Shown here piece after piece: positions 1-8,997 of a DNA stretch of 64,000 nt; the stretch's first letter is position 1, and the number at the start of each line of letters is the position of its first letter. The DNA lies in contig DGHL01000040.1 in the NCBI GenBank assembly GCA_002392645.1, forward strand, positions 19,352 to 83,351, given 5' to 3'. The notes beneath the pieces are model-generated. The model saw only the letters and a program-made list of their open reading frames with translations. It was not told the origin of the DNA and searched no databases. The position numbers and the translations under genes are program-made. The DNA comes from Prevotellaceae bacterium UBA3849. GTDB lineage: Bacteria > Bacteroidota > Bacteroidia > Bacteroidales > Bacteroidaceae.

Positions 1-594
1 GCACGACATGGTCTTGATGTACAGACTCTTGTTCTGCCATCCCATGATGCATATCCATACCAGCAGTCCGAACACCACGGCGTCGCATGCGGCGAGTGTA
101 AGCCTTGGCATCCTGAACCTGCGGTTGAACTTCACATATCTCTGTACGATGATACATATAATGTGGGCAAGAGGCACGAGCAATACTATGCCAACCTCAG
201 ACAACAGAATGTCGGTATTGACGTAGCTTGTAAGGAACTCCCCCGCCTCGTTGCTGTTGGTCTCACCCAGCAGCAAAAGCATGGAAGGGTTGATGGTGCT
301 GCCGAACTTGACGAAGCAGAAGGTGTCGATGACATACAGAGGATATATTATGAGATATATCAGCACCTTGACGATGAGACGCAGTGGCATGCTCCACCTG
401 CCTATGCGTAATGACTTGGGCACAAGCCACACTAATGCGCATACGAGATATACGTCGAGAAACAGTTCCAAAGGAGCATTCTCATACATGTGTGCTCCCT
501 TGAAATCAGGTACTGTCACTATGCTGCTCACTATACCTAAGAGGTACAGGAAGAAGAACATTCTTGTGAATATGGGTTTGAGTAGTATTGGCAC
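1..594 (-). CDS. Phosphoethanolamine transferase-like membrane protein (N-terminal part, runs off the window)
   Basis: This minus-strand frame stays open from the window edge to about position 600. It encodes several hydrophobic segments followed by FGSTINPSMLLLLGETNSNE. In the phosphoethanolamine transferase family (EptA-like, alkaline-phosphatase fold) a similar stretch ending in a conserved Glu-Thr-Asn (here GETN) marks the start of the periplasmic catalytic domain, where the enzyme decorates lipid A or other glycans. Only the membrane part and the first catalytic residues are inside the window; the metal-binding residues would lie beyond it. No ATG occurs in frame upstream of the first membrane helix, so the GTG at 594 is chosen; the next ATG, at 561, would cut into that helix. 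A perfect TAACTTTG -7 box at 615-622 supports the GTG. Family assignment is fairly confident, the substrate unknown. Confidence 0.62.
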   Translation of the reverse strand, partial: MPILLKPIFTRMFFFLYLLGIVSSIVTVPDFKGAHMYENAPLELFLDVYLVCALVWLVPKSLRIGRWSMPLRLIVKVLIYLIIYPLYVIDTFCFVKFGSTINPSMLLLLGETNSNEAGEFLTSYVNTDILLSEVGIVLLVPLAHIICIIVQRYVKFNRRFRMPRLTLAACDAVVFGLLVWICIMGWQNKSLYIKTMSC

Positions 595-614
595 GGCAAT
601 TATCTTTTTGCTTG

Positions 615-646
615 CAAAGTTACATACTTTTTCCCTAAATTCCAAA
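615..646 (-). promoter_or_regulatory. Bacteroidetes-type promoter of the phosphoethanolamine transferase-like gene
   Basis: Read on the minus strand, a -33 TTTG (643-646) is followed after 20 nt by the -7 box TAACTTTG (615-622). The expected transcript start near 608 leaves only about 14 nt before the GTG codon. Confidence 0.7.
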
Positions 647-739
647 TAATGAATCTCGTTTGTCCTTAAAAATCCGCTTTTCGTCTATTTGTAAATCAAA
701 AAAAATTAAAAACAGCCACTTCATTTCCCCTTTTTTGTA

Positions 740-747
740 TAACTTTG
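740..747 (+). promoter_or_regulatory. -7 promoter box of the Cthe_2159-like gene
   Basis: TAACTTTG matches the Bacteroidetes -7 consensus TAnnTTTG. No clear TTTG is seen at the -33 position. The predicted leader to the ATG at 836 is about 80 nt. Confidence 0.5.
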
Positions 748-835
748 CCCTCCGAAAACTAACTGGCTGCCGCTTGAAAGGCAATATTTCCAAGTGAGGT
801 ATATATAGATAAAAAGTTTATCATTTACTATAATA

Positions 836-3800
836 ATGCGAAAAATCATATCATTTATCATTACTGCAATGTGTGCATTGACGCTGCATGCTGAAGATAC
901 CGCAAACAGCGTAGATGCCTTGTTGTTCACCCTAAACGACAGTAGCGTGGTGGCGATAGACATCAATGCTACGGATTCAATTACATTCTCAGAAGACAGG
1001 ACGAACTTCATGTTCCATTATGGTGAAAGTGTCACCACACTGCCATTGAGCAATGTGCTCGACATGACCTATGGCTACATGCCTACTGCCCTCACCGTGA
1101 CCTATAACGGTGCAAAGGCAAAGGTGGTGAATCCTTATTACCTTGACGGCGTCACTGCCGAGGTTGACGGAGCGTATGTCACAATCAATAATAACGACAG
1201 CCTTACAGAGCGCACCGTGAACCTGACTGGCACTACCACCGATGGCAACCTTACGTATAACGGTAAGTATAAGGCTACCATAGTACTTGACGGCGTGAGC
1301 ATAACGAGCACCAAGGGAGCCGCCATAGACATAGAGTGCGGCAAGCGCATAGCACTGGAGGTGAAGAAGGAGACTGTAAACACCCTCGTGGACTGTGCCA
1401 ATGGCAAGCAGAAGGCTGCACTCTACTGTAAGGGACATCTCGAGATAGACAAGGCTGGTACGCTCAACGTGACGGGAAACACCAAGCACGCCATAGCTGC
1501 CAAGGAGTATATACAGCTGAAGAAGGCTGCCGGCATAATAAACATACTCGGCGCAAAGAGCGACGGCATACACTGCGGACAGTATTTCGTGGGCAACGGA
1601 TATACGGTGAATGTCAGCAATGTGGCTGGCGACGGCATACAGGCAGAGGCAGAGACGCTGGATGCCGGTGAGCAGTGGGAGGAGGACTATCTCAATGGCT
1701 CAATGCTCATACAGGGCGGCACATACAACGTAAGCATTACCGGCGATGACAGCGATGCCCTGAAGGCTGACACCACCATCACGGTGAACAGTGCAAAGCA
1801 GGCTACCGTACTGACACTCAACACCACTGGCGCTGCATGTAAGGCAATAAAGTCAGACGGTGCGGTGAACATCGGCGACTGTAATATCACCATCACACAG
1901 TCGGGTGACAAGATCGTTGCCGACGGCGATGCAAGCTATACCACAGCCATCAAGGCTGCACTTGACGTCAACATCACTGCAGGTAACATCACCGTAGAAA
2001 ACACTGCCGACGGAGGCAAGGGCATATCTGCCGACGGCAATGTGAATATTTCTGGCGATGCCACAGTGCTCAACATAACAGCTAACGGCAACGGCGGCGT
2101 TTATGACACTGAAGGCACTACGCAGGAAACACAGGAGACCACCGTGTCATACAAGATGTATTTCGCCAAGCCTGCAAGTACAGGGCAGAACCAGGGCTTC
2201 GGTCCTAACCAAGGCAGTCAGGCATGGGGCAACATCTACCTTTATAAGGGTGCCAGCCAGAGCAGCGGCACACTCGTTGCCACACTCACCTCGACAGAAA
2301 CGGTAAACGGCGTTACCTATTATACATACGACTTTACGTCAGACCCATCAAGCACATACTATCTGAAGTCTGACAACGTAACATCGCGCGGAACCACCTA
2401 CCAAGTAGCATCTGCCACCTTCACCGTAGCAAATGGGGGCTATTACCTTACGATTTCAGACAGCTATAACACCACTACCATCTCAGGCTATCGCATATAC
2501 TCTTACAGCACGTCGTCGTATGCCGGAGGCAGTCAGACTGATACGGAGGAGAGTGGCGAGACCTACAATGCTGTCTGCATAAAGGCAGACAATACACTTA
2601 CCGTTGACGGTGGTACGCTGACACTCATCAATAACGGCAACATGTCGAAGTCGCTGAAGGCAGACCGCGTGGTTATCAACGGTGGCGACATCACATCCAC
2701 GGTAAAGGGTTCGCTATATGTTAATGGTTCCGATGCCTCATATTGCTCAAGCGTCAAGTGTAACTACTACGTAGGCAATGGCGGCAAGGTCACCTTCAAT
2801 GCCTCTACAGGCAGTGCCTGCCGCGGTATATCTGCCGATGATGACATCACCATTAACGGTGGTACATACGATATTACCAACTCTTGCAACGGCTATGTGT
2901 CTTCCGTTGACCACTACACGGCTAAGGCCCTCAAGTGTGACAACACCATTAATCTCATAGGTGGCAACATCACCATCAAGATGACAGGCACTGGAGGCAA
3001 GGGCATCAAGGCTGGCACCACTGCTGTAGGAACGTCTTTCGTCATGGGTAACAGCAGTACCAACGAGGGACCTGTGCTCAGCGTCACCACTACAGGTTCT
3101 GCTCTCTCTACAGGTACGTCATCCAGCAGTCAGGGAGGCTTCGGCGGCATGCAGCAGGCTTCAGGTGCAGACTCTAAGGCTATCAAGTCAATGGGTGCAG
3201 CAAACATCTATGGCGGTAACCTGATAGTAAGCACTTCCACCGACGGGGCAGAAGGCCTGGAGTCAAAGACTGGCGTCACAATATATGGCGGCAACCATTT
3301 CTTCAAATGCTACGACGACTGCATCAACTCTGCAGGTATAGTCAACTTTGCAGGTGGTAATACGGTTTGCTATGCCTACGGCAACGATGCCGTAGACTCT
3401 AACTATGGCAGGACGGGAGCTATTACTATATCAGGCGGCAATGTGTTCACATATACCACCAAGGGCTCACCAGAGGAAGGCTTTGACTGCGACAATAACT
3501 CTTACATCACCATCACTGGCGGCATAGCAGTATCAGCAGGTGGCGCACAGGGTAACAGCAGTGGCACGCAGAGCGTAGGCTCTTCTTCACAGGGCTATTA
3601 CCTCGGTTCTTCGCCGTCAAGCTACAGTGCCAACACATACTATACGCTCTGTAACACGTCGGGCACTCCGATATGCACTTACGTATTCGATGCAGCATGC
3701 TCTAATACCCTGTCACTGCTCACCGCATCAAACCTTGGCAAGGGAACTATCACGGTGAAGAGTGGTTCGTCAAAGCCTACGGCATACGATACCAGCGTTT

Positions 3801-3883
3801 CAAACCTTGACGGCAAAGAGGTGTTCTTTATTAATCCTACGGTGACTACCTCCTCAACTACGGCTACGCTGACAAGTAAGTAA
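836..3883 (+). CDS. Large secreted beta-helix protein with Cthe_2159-type carbohydrate-binding domain
   Basis: The 1015-aa protein starts with a signal peptide (residues 1-19, cleavage after HAE or nearby). From about residue 90 it consists of many short repeats of the kind 'VTINGGTyditn.. nGKGIkAD', including KGAAIDIECGKRIALEV, DGIHCG, DDSDALKADTTITV, GGKGISADGNVNISG and GTGGKGIKAG. That pattern is typical of the Cthe_2159 (DUF4353) family, a calcium-dependent parallel beta-helix whose founding member binds polygalacturonic acid and cellulose. About 110 residues between 420 and 560 (rich in Ser, Thr, Gln and Gly) interrupt the helix. No catalytic motif is seen, so a carbohydrate-binding or surface role is inferred. 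It is monocistronic: its own -7 box upstream, a strong terminator downstream. The pectin-related genes lie 30 kb away, so a link to them is only suggestive. Confidence 0.75.
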   Translation: MRKIISFIITAMCALTLHAEDTANSVDALLFTLNDSSVVAIDINATDSITFSEDRTNFMFHYGESVTTLPLSNVLDMTYGYMPTALTVTYNGAKAKVVNPYYLDGVTAEVDGAYVTINNNDSLTERTVNLTGTTTDGNLTYNGKYKATIVLDGVSITSTKGAAIDIECGKRIALEVKKETVNTLVDCANGKQKAALYCKGHLEIDKAGTLNVTGNTKHAIAAKEYIQLKKAAGIINILGAKSDGIHCGQYFVGNGYTVNVSNVAGDGIQAEAETLDAGEQWEEDYLNGSMLIQGGTYNVSITGDDSDALKADTTITVNSAKQATVLTLNTTGAACKAIKSDGAVNIGDCNITITQSGDKIVADGDASYTTAIKAALDVNITAGNITVENTADGGKGISADGNVNISGDATVLNITANGNGGVYDTEGTTQETQETTVSYKMYFAKPASTGQNQGFGPNQGSQAWGNIYLYKGASQSSGTLVATLTSTETVNGVTYYTYDFTSDPSSTYYLKSDNVTSRGTTYQVASATFTVANGGYYLTISDSYNTTTISGYRIYSYSTSSYAGGSQTDTEESGETYNAVCIKADNTLTVDGGTLTLINNGNMSKSLKADRVVINGGDITSTVKGSLYVNGSDASYCSSVKCNYYVGNGGKVTFNASTGSACRGISADDDITINGGTYDITNSCNGYVSSVDHYTAKALKCDNTINLIGGNITIKMTGTGGKGIKAGTTAVGTSFVMGNSSTNEGPVLSVTTTGSALSTGTSSSSQGGFGGMQQASGADSKAIKSMGAANIYGGNLIVSTSTDGAEGLESKTGVTIYGGNHFFKCYDDCINSAGIVNFAGGNTVCYAYGNDAVDSNYGRTGAITISGGNVFTYTTKGSPEEGFDCDNNSYITITGGIAVSAGGAQGNSSGTQSVGSSSQGYYLGSSPSSYSANTYYTLCNTSGTPICTYVFDAACSNTLSLLTASNLGKGTITVKSGSSKPTAYDTSVSNLDGKEVFFINPTVTTSSTTATLTSK

Positions 3884-3991
3884 TTGTTTGTTGACATCAG
3901 GAACGTAAATAGACAGATTGAATTTGAATGTTAGTAAGTTAAAATTCTTTTACAATACATTTTTCATATTAGTTATAGGTTAATTTTTTCC

Positions 3992-4030
3992 AATCCCCCA
4001 GCTGTCGTGAGACATCCGGGGGATTTTTTT
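3992..4030 (+). terminator. Rho-independent terminator after the Cthe_2159-like gene
   Basis: AATCCCCC (3992-3999) pairs with GGGGGATT (4018-4025). The loop holds a smaller GTC/GAC stem, and a run of seven T follows. Confidence 0.85.
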
Positions 4031-4393
4031 ATTGCTTCTTGCCTCTACGATACCAATACTAAGACTGCCACCGATTCATTTTTACTACCACAGTTTTTTA
4101 CTACCACGGATTTTTTACGACCACAGATTACATGGATTACAAGGATTTTAGCTTCGCCCCACACAGCTATTGCACAGATTATAAACGGATTGCATAGAGA
4201 TTATGCGCATTTTAGTCCTTCCACCTCTGCAGGGAGAAAGACTAAACTCTTATATTCTAAACAGACAAGTAAAAAAATGTTAAAAATGAGCAAAAAGTTT
4301 GGTGGATTAAAATAAACGTTGTAATTTTACCCCCAACTTTTGTTCGCTAACTAATATTTTTTCTTATTTACTAACTTTTTATATTTCAATCTT
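4031..4393. repeat. Gene-free stretch with short degenerate tandem repeats
   Basis: Three units of the form TTTACtACCACaG start at 4081, 4097 and 4114 (period 16-17 nt). Related ACAGATTA-type words continue to about 4210. An open frame of 102 codons here looks like repeat translation, not a gene. The 3' end carries the promoter of the next gene; the rest shows nothing recognisable. Confidence 0.5.
4298..4329 (+). promoter_or_regulatory. Promoter of the phospholipase C-like gene
   Basis: A -33 TTTG (4298-4301) is followed after 20 nt by TAATTTTA (4322-4329), one base off the -7 consensus. Confidence 0.6.
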
Positions 4394-6637
4394 ATGAACA
4401 GCAAAGTACATGGCGTTATCGTTAGGGCCATTAAAAATGTAATTGACCCTACAGTACTTGAAATTCTTTACTCAAGCATAGATCAAGATGCTTGGAAAAA
4501 GGTAAGGGATGATTTACAACTGGACAATAACAATGAAACTCCAGAAGTTTACGACAGAGCCAAGAGCTATTTTGACATTTTATGTCTTGGCGCAGTCGAT
4601 GAAGACAACACGAAGCTATTGTCTGATGTAGAAGATCCTAATGCAAAAGCATGCGCAATGGGACAGATTCTTGTGTCACAGTCTGGTGAGCACCAGCATT
4701 GGCTTGAACATTTCTGGAATGACTCCCTTAGTGATGACAGAAATGGAGGCAGTAAACAAGGTTTCTCTATTAATCACAAATACATCGCTGATGTCGTCAG
4801 CGAAATAACTGGAGTCAACTATTTACAGACATTCGGAAACTTAGGCGGTCTTAAGTTAGGCAGTATGTCTAATGAAGCTGTCACAGCACTTGTAGAAGCC
4901 GCTATAGCGTTGTGGTACGGAGACAACTTATATGACAGTTATTATTCTGCTCCTAACAGAGCCAATAGATACTGGAAAAAGGCCCTCGAACAATATCAGA
5001 AAGAAGAATACGAAAGAGCATTTTATAATTTAGGAAAAGTCTGCCACTTATTAGCGGATGTAGGTACGCCTGCTCACGTACACAACGATGGACACATGGG
5101 AGTTAACTGGCTGGAAACCTTTCTAAAAAAGATTGGCATTGACACCGATTGTCCGGATTTCTTTAAAGTAGATGATGACAAATATGAAGTAACAACTGGA
5201 AAAGCCATTGAAGAAAAGTTGGAATCACTACCAAAAGAATTCGACAGATATGACGAGGCTCTGCCACATAATTGGAGACTAACAGACAAAGGCTACGTTT
5301 ACTATGATCCATCATGGAATTTATACGATTATTTCAAGAGCCTTGGCCAATTAACTAGAAAATACGATAGTGACGACGCTGATGGCGTCAGTAGAAATAA
5401 GCCTTTCCATTGGGAACATTTCGATTTGCTTAACTTTGATTCATTCACCCATGCACTGGAACGTTGTGCAAACGATGATCTCACAGAGTATGCATGTAAT
5501 GCAATAGCTCAGGATCTGATACCTCTGTCTATAGCACATACTGCGGGTATTCTTTACTTATTCTTTAATTCGGTAAAAGCCGTCGTAACATGTCCACAGA
5601 CATATAAGGTGGCTGCTAAAAAAATACATATACACAATGACGAGGATGATTGTCAGGCAGGAGAGATCTACTTCACATTGAATGCTAATGAACACTATCG
5701 ATATCTCCCTAAGATTTCAGCAAACTCAGGAGACGTCAAGAACCTGACAGGTACATTGTCTTGTGAAGTAACAACCCCTGCAACTTCAAAAGGCCAAATC
5801 GAGATACACACAGAAGCCGAAGACAATGATGACTGGACTGTATTGGGAATCACTTTCCATAAAGCGAAAGACAGTCTTGGAGAAACAAACGATATAATTG
5901 AAGTTTCCGAAGTTGACAAATCCAAACAACCTGTAGAGTTTAGCAAAAGGTCATCTAATAAAGACTATACTATCTACATATCCGTCAGAAAGGGTGAGAA
6001 AGAAAAGAAGACACATGACATTAAAAAAATCCTGAAGAAAATCGATGCAAAGAAATTAGAAAAATTATTAGCATCAAAATATAAGGAAGGCTCAACATTT
6101 GCAATGCAACCTCTGTTGATGAATTTGGACTCTCATCATTTCCATTGTAATACTTTGGCAAACAAAGACTGCATGACATGGAGAAATGTCTCCGGTCGTA
6201 AAATAAAGGCATATGTTTACGATTCTGAAATATCTAAGTTCAGGAAGATTTCCCCTAAAAACAGTATGAAAGTATTACAGGGGTTGATGAAACATGTCAA
6301 CAATATATTGGCACAAGGAGCAAATAAGCAGAAATTCATCAATCAATTAAACTCACGACTTTCTTCTTCTACGAAAATTACAGAACAAGACATCAAGGAT
6401 TATACCAAGGAAGTATTAAAAACGATTGATACTCCTAAATTCAAGGAATGTATTGATATAGAAGAACAGAAAAAGAATATTCTAAGCTGCCTGCCTGGAT
6501 TATCAGACGAAAACAAAGAATACCTCTCAGAAGTTACTTCTAAAAACTTCTATGATAAATTTAAGACTTCATGTTCTTGCTGTCAAGATAAGAAGACGCA
6601 GAAATATCTACAGCTTAGAAAATCAATGATCAAATAA
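4394..6637 (+). CDS. Zinc-dependent phospholipase C/S1-P1 nuclease-like protein, 747 aa, no signal peptide
   Basis: Residues 1-395 are helical and carry the His/Asp pattern of the zinc phospholipase C/P1 nuclease superfamily: H6 near the N-terminus, EHQHWLEHFW (99-108), HLLADVGTPAHVHND (218-232, with H218, D222, H228 and H230) and HWEHFD (339-344). The closing helix DLIPLSIAHTAGILYLFF also resembles the last helix of those enzymes. Such proteins bind three zinc ions and cleave phosphate esters in phospholipids or nucleic acids. From about 408 (KIHIHNDEDDCQAGEIYFTLN) to 530 an acidic beta-rich module looks C2/PLAT-like. The C-terminal 200 residues are Lys-rich and unrecognised. The N-terminus lacks a signal peptide, unusual because the known enzymes are secreted. 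The gene is more AT-rich than its neighbours and stands alone between a promoter and a terminator, which suggests transfer. The fold is likely, activity and target unknown. Confidence 0.6.
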   Translation: MNSKVHGVIVRAIKNVIDPTVLEILYSSIDQDAWKKVRDDLQLDNNNETPEVYDRAKSYFDILCLGAVDEDNTKLLSDVEDPNAKACAMGQILVSQSGEHQHWLEHFWNDSLSDDRNGGSKQGFSINHKYIADVVSEITGVNYLQTFGNLGGLKLGSMSNEAVTALVEAAIALWYGDNLYDSYYSAPNRANRYWKKALEQYQKEEYERAFYNLGKVCHLLADVGTPAHVHNDGHMGVNWLETFLKKIGIDTDCPDFFKVDDDKYEVTTGKAIEEKLESLPKEFDRYDEALPHNWRLTDKGYVYYDPSWNLYDYFKSLGQLTRKYDSDDADGVSRNKPFHWEHFDLLNFDSFTHALERCANDDLTEYACNAIAQDLIPLSIAHTAGILYLFFNSVKAVVTCPQTYKVAAKKIHIHNDEDDCQAGEIYFTLNANEHYRYLPKISANSGDVKNLTGTLSCEVTTPATSKGQIEIHTEAEDNDDWTVLGITFHKAKDSLGETNDIIEVSEVDKSKQPVEFSKRSSNKDYTIYISVRKGEKEKKTHDIKKILKKIDAKKLEKLLASKYKEGSTFAMQPLLMNLDSHHFHCNTLANKDCMTWRNVSGRKIKAYVYDSEISKFRKISPKNSMKVLQGLMKHVNNILAQGANKQKFINQLNSRLSSSTKITEQDIKDYTKEVLKTIDTPKFKECIDIEEQKKNILSCLPGLSDENKEYLSEVTSKNFYDKFKTSCSCCQDKKTQKYLQLRKSMIK

Positions 6638-6681
6638 ATGTATAAAGAAAGGATTATTGCATTAATCCTAAACATAAAATA

Positions 6682-6724
6682 AAAAGCGCCCTGCAGGAGT
6701 TTTCTCTGCGGGGCGCTTTTACAA
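6682..6724. terminator. Strong terminator hairpin after the phospholipase-like gene
   Basis: AAAAGCGCC (6682-6690) pairs with GGCGCTTTT (6712-6720), and CTGCAG/CTGCGG extends the stem. A- and T-runs on either side allow use from both directions. Confidence 0.85.
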
Positions 6725-7039
6725 AGGCCTAAGGCCGATTTACATGTTTTATCTGTTTTTCCATTTTTATTCTTTATCCACGCCATCAGTGTGTGGAGAC
6801 TACTCACTTTTCACTCTAACTGGTGGTGGGGGGAAGATAAAATAGATTTCAAGCGCCATGAGCCTTAACCATGTATTCACACTAATTTGCTCTAAGTCAC
6901 GCGCGATTGAAAAGGCGCGGGCACCCGCGTAAATAATATACGGCTTTCTTTGCATTAATGCAAGGAAGGCCGCTGTGTTATGAAATAGGCATTACGAAGA
7001 AGTAGCGGCGTTCAACTCCTGAACGTCGCTATTTCTTGT
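6725..7039 (+). other. Gene-free stretch with three successive hairpins upstream of hipBA
   Basis: The first 190 nt show nothing recognisable. Then come three inverted repeats: CGCGGG/CCCGCG (6916-6929), a 32-nt palindrome centred on ATTAAT (6941-6972), and an 18-bp stem with two G-U pairs (6997-7014 with 7020-7037). The last ends in a T-rich stretch like a terminator. They stop 2 nt before the direct repeat that flanks hipBA. No coding frame is supported. Confidence 0.55.
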
Positions 7040-7069
7040 ATCTCGCCGTTGAAAAAAGAAAGTGAAAGG
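7040..7069 (+). repeat. 30-bp direct repeat, left copy, upstream of hipBA
   Basis: The sequence starting ATCTCGCCGTTG and ending AAGTGAAAGG is identical at 8820-8849. The two copies bracket the hipB-hipA unit at a distance of 1780 bp. Confidence 0.9.
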
Positions 7070-7144
7070 GACAGGAAACTGATCAAGAGAAACGGATTTA
7101 ATCGTTGTTTTTGCAATTATTATGCAATATTTTTAGCTTTTATC

Positions 7145-7175
7145 TTTGTATTTACAATTTTTATTTGTATCTTTG
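7145..7175 (+). promoter_or_regulatory. Promoter of the hipBA-type operon
   Basis: A -33 TTTG (7145-7148), a 19-nt spacer and a perfect -7 TATCTTTG (7168-7175) lie 28 nt before the hipB start codon. Family members usually repress their own promoter, but no clear inverted operator was identified. Confidence 0.8.
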
Positions 7176-7203
7176 CAACCGAAATACATAAGACATTGAT
7201 AAC

Positions 7204-7506
7204 ATGTGGACAGAACTTAGTGATACAGCCATACTGAACAAACTTGGTACGAGGCTAAAAGATTATCGTATATCAAGTGGCCTAAAACAGCAGGAACTGG
7301 CCATGGAGTCTGGCGTTGGTGTAAGCACCATTGCCAAGATAGAAAGCGGGCAGTCTGTTTCGTTCTCATTATTAATCAGTGTCATGAGAACGCTTGGATT
7401 ACTTGAAAACCTCGATCTGCTTGTGCCTGAGCAGAAACCCTCTCCCTTGGAACTATTGAAAACGCAGGGAAAACAGGTAAAACGAGTAAGGACTAAGAAA
7501 GAGTAA
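7204..7506 (+). CDS. hipB: HipB-type antitoxin, XRE-family helix-turn-helix repressor
   Basis: The 100-aa protein has an XRE/Cro helix-turn-helix over residues 15-70. KQQELAMESGVGVSTIAKIE has the usual Q-ELA....V....I..IE pattern of the recognition helices. The remaining 30 residues form a basic tail (KRVRTKKE). In HipBA modules this protein binds and neutralises the HipA kinase and represses the operon. It ends 3 nt before hipA and has its own promoter, so the two are co-expressed. The call rests on the neighbour as much as on the sequence. Confidence 0.85.
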   Translation: MWTELSDTAILNKLGTRLKDYRISSGLKQQELAMESGVGVSTIAKIESGQSVSFSLLISVMRTLGLLENLDLLVPEQKPSPLELLKTQGKQVKRVRTKKE

Positions 7507-7509
7507 GAA

Positions 7510-8814
7510 ATGGAAGAAATACCGGTTATACAGATATATCTGTGGGGCAACCTCGTAGGAGCCATGTCGTGGGATGATGAAAGAGGATATGCAGATTTCC
7601 AGTTTGATGACCGCTTTCGCAGGTCAGGCTTGGACATCGCCCCACTGATGATGCCATTGGCAAGAACCCGTGGCGTTGTCTCGTTCCCCACAAATGCAAG
7701 AACGAAGTGTTTCAGCGGTCTTCCTGGTTTGATAGCTGATGCCCTCCCAGATAAGTTTGGTAGCCAACTTATCACAGAATGGTTCGCCCAACAAGGTAAA
7801 ACGGAGAGTATGATTACTCCGCTTGACCGATTGTGCTACGTAGGCAAACGAGCCATGGGTGCCCTGGAGTTTGTGCCTGCTGCCAATGTGGAGGGCGTAA
7901 ACGAATCGACTGAAATCTATATTCGGGAACTGATGGCCTTGTCTGATTCCATCTTCAAGGAGCGGAGCATGTTTCAAGAACTGATTCGCCAGAACGACAA
8001 GTCGATTCTCGACATCCTTAAAGTCGGAACATCTGCTGGCGGTGCAAAGCCCAAGGCGATTATTGCCTTCAAAGAAGAAACTGGAGAAGTGCGTTCAGGC
8101 CAGGTTCCTGCACCAGAAGGATTTTCATATTGGCTATTGAAGTTTGATGGAGGCACATATAGCGAACATAATGAGATAACCGATAATCCGCAAGGCATCG
8201 GAAACATAGAATATGCCTACTACAGGATGGCTACTGCCTGCGGCATCACCATGTCGGAGTGTCGACTATTGCCGGAAGGGGACTGCAACCACTTTATGAC
8301 ACGCCGTTTCGACAGAACACCGTCAGGTGAGAAAATCCATATGCAGACAGCTGCTGGTATTGCTCATCTGGACAGAGACGTGCGCCATTCATATGAAGAA
8401 CTTTTTGGCGTATTACGCCGATTAGGACTGAACTACAAAGACTTCGAGCAGTTGTATCGTCGCATGGTGTTCAATGTTATCGCACGCAACCACGATGACC
8501 ATACTAAGAACTTTTCATTTCTCATGGACAAGACTGGTAAATGGTCGTTTGCCCCGGCTTATGACTTATGCTACTCCTACAATCCTGCAGGACGATGGAC
8601 AAGTCGTCACCAGCTTTCACTCAACAGCAAGACCGACGACTTCACTCGGGAGGACTTCTTGGCTGTAGCAAAGAACATCGGCATACGTGATGCCAACCAC
8701 ATCATTGAGGAGGTTCGTTCATCTGTAGCATCTTGGCCTGATACAGCTAAAGACTGCGGTGTAAGACCGGAGCATATAGAGTCTGTCAGCAAGACACTCC
8801 TGCTGAATATCTAA
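7510..8814 (+). CDS. hipA: HipA-family serine/threonine kinase toxin
   Basis: The 434-aa protein is full length for the family. N-terminal HipA domain: about residues 1-120. The glycine-rich loop VGTSAGGAKPKAII (172-185) fits the nucleotide-binding segment. RRFDR (265-269) is present. NHDDHTKN (327-334) holds the catalytic Asp329, and APAYDL has the metal-binding Asp352. E. coli HipA phosphorylates glutamyl-tRNA synthetase and causes growth arrest and persistence; the target here cannot be read from the sequence. All key kinase residues seem intact, so the toxin should be active. The stop codon lies 5 nt before the right copy of the flanking direct repeat, so the module looks like a discrete insertion between housekeeping and accessory DNA. 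Confidence 0.9.
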   Translation: MEEIPVIQIYLWGNLVGAMSWDDERGYADFQFDDRFRRSGLDIAPLMMPLARTRGVVSFPTNARTKCFSGLPGLIADALPDKFGSQLITEWFAQQGKTESMITPLDRLCYVGKRAMGALEFVPAANVEGVNESTEIYIRELMALSDSIFKERSMFQELIRQNDKSILDILKVGTSAGGAKPKAIIAFKEETGEVRSGQVPAPEGFSYWLLKFDGGTYSEHNEITDNPQGIGNIEYAYYRMATACGITMSECRLLPEGDCNHFMTRRFDRTPSGEKIHMQTAAGIAHLDRDVRHSYEELFGVLRRLGLNYKDFEQLYRRMVFNVIARNHDDHTKNFSFLMDKTGKWSFAPAYDLCYSYNPAGRWTSRHQLSLNSKTDDFTREDFLAVAKNIGIRDANHIIEEVRSSVASWPDTAKDCGVRPEHIESVSKTLLLNI

Positions 8815-8819
8815 GAATA

Positions 8820-8849
8820 ATCTCGCCGTTGAAAAAAGAAAGTGAAAGG
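8820..8849 (+). repeat. 30-bp direct repeat, right copy, downstream of hipA
   Basis: It is identical to 7040-7069. It begins 6 nt after the hipA stop codon. Similarity stops sharply on both sides. Confidence 0.9.
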
Positions 8850-8997
8850 ACTGGCAGGCTTGAATAGAATATGGCGCAGTTAGTAGAATCCTACCTAATG
8901 AAAACGTGGCGTAAAATGGCTTCTGTTTTGGCTTGATGGAAATCATGTCAGTGGAGATATAGAACAATGTTAAAATCGTGAGTTTTCTTGTTTGACG

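Noticed and set aside
989..1573. Long antisense frame (194 codons) opposite the Cthe_2159-like gene
   Set aside because: It is a shadow of a repeat-rich coding frame; the plus-strand protein has a signal peptide and family pattern.
4007..4315. 102-codon plus-strand frame after the Cthe_2159-like gene
   Set aside because: It starts inside a terminator hairpin and is mostly translated tandem repeat; no signal, domain or ribosome site supports it.
7049..7237. 62-codon frame with a hydrophobic stretch upstream of hipB
   Set aside because: It runs through the hipBA promoter and into hipB in another frame; the hydrophobicity comes from the T-rich promoter DNA.
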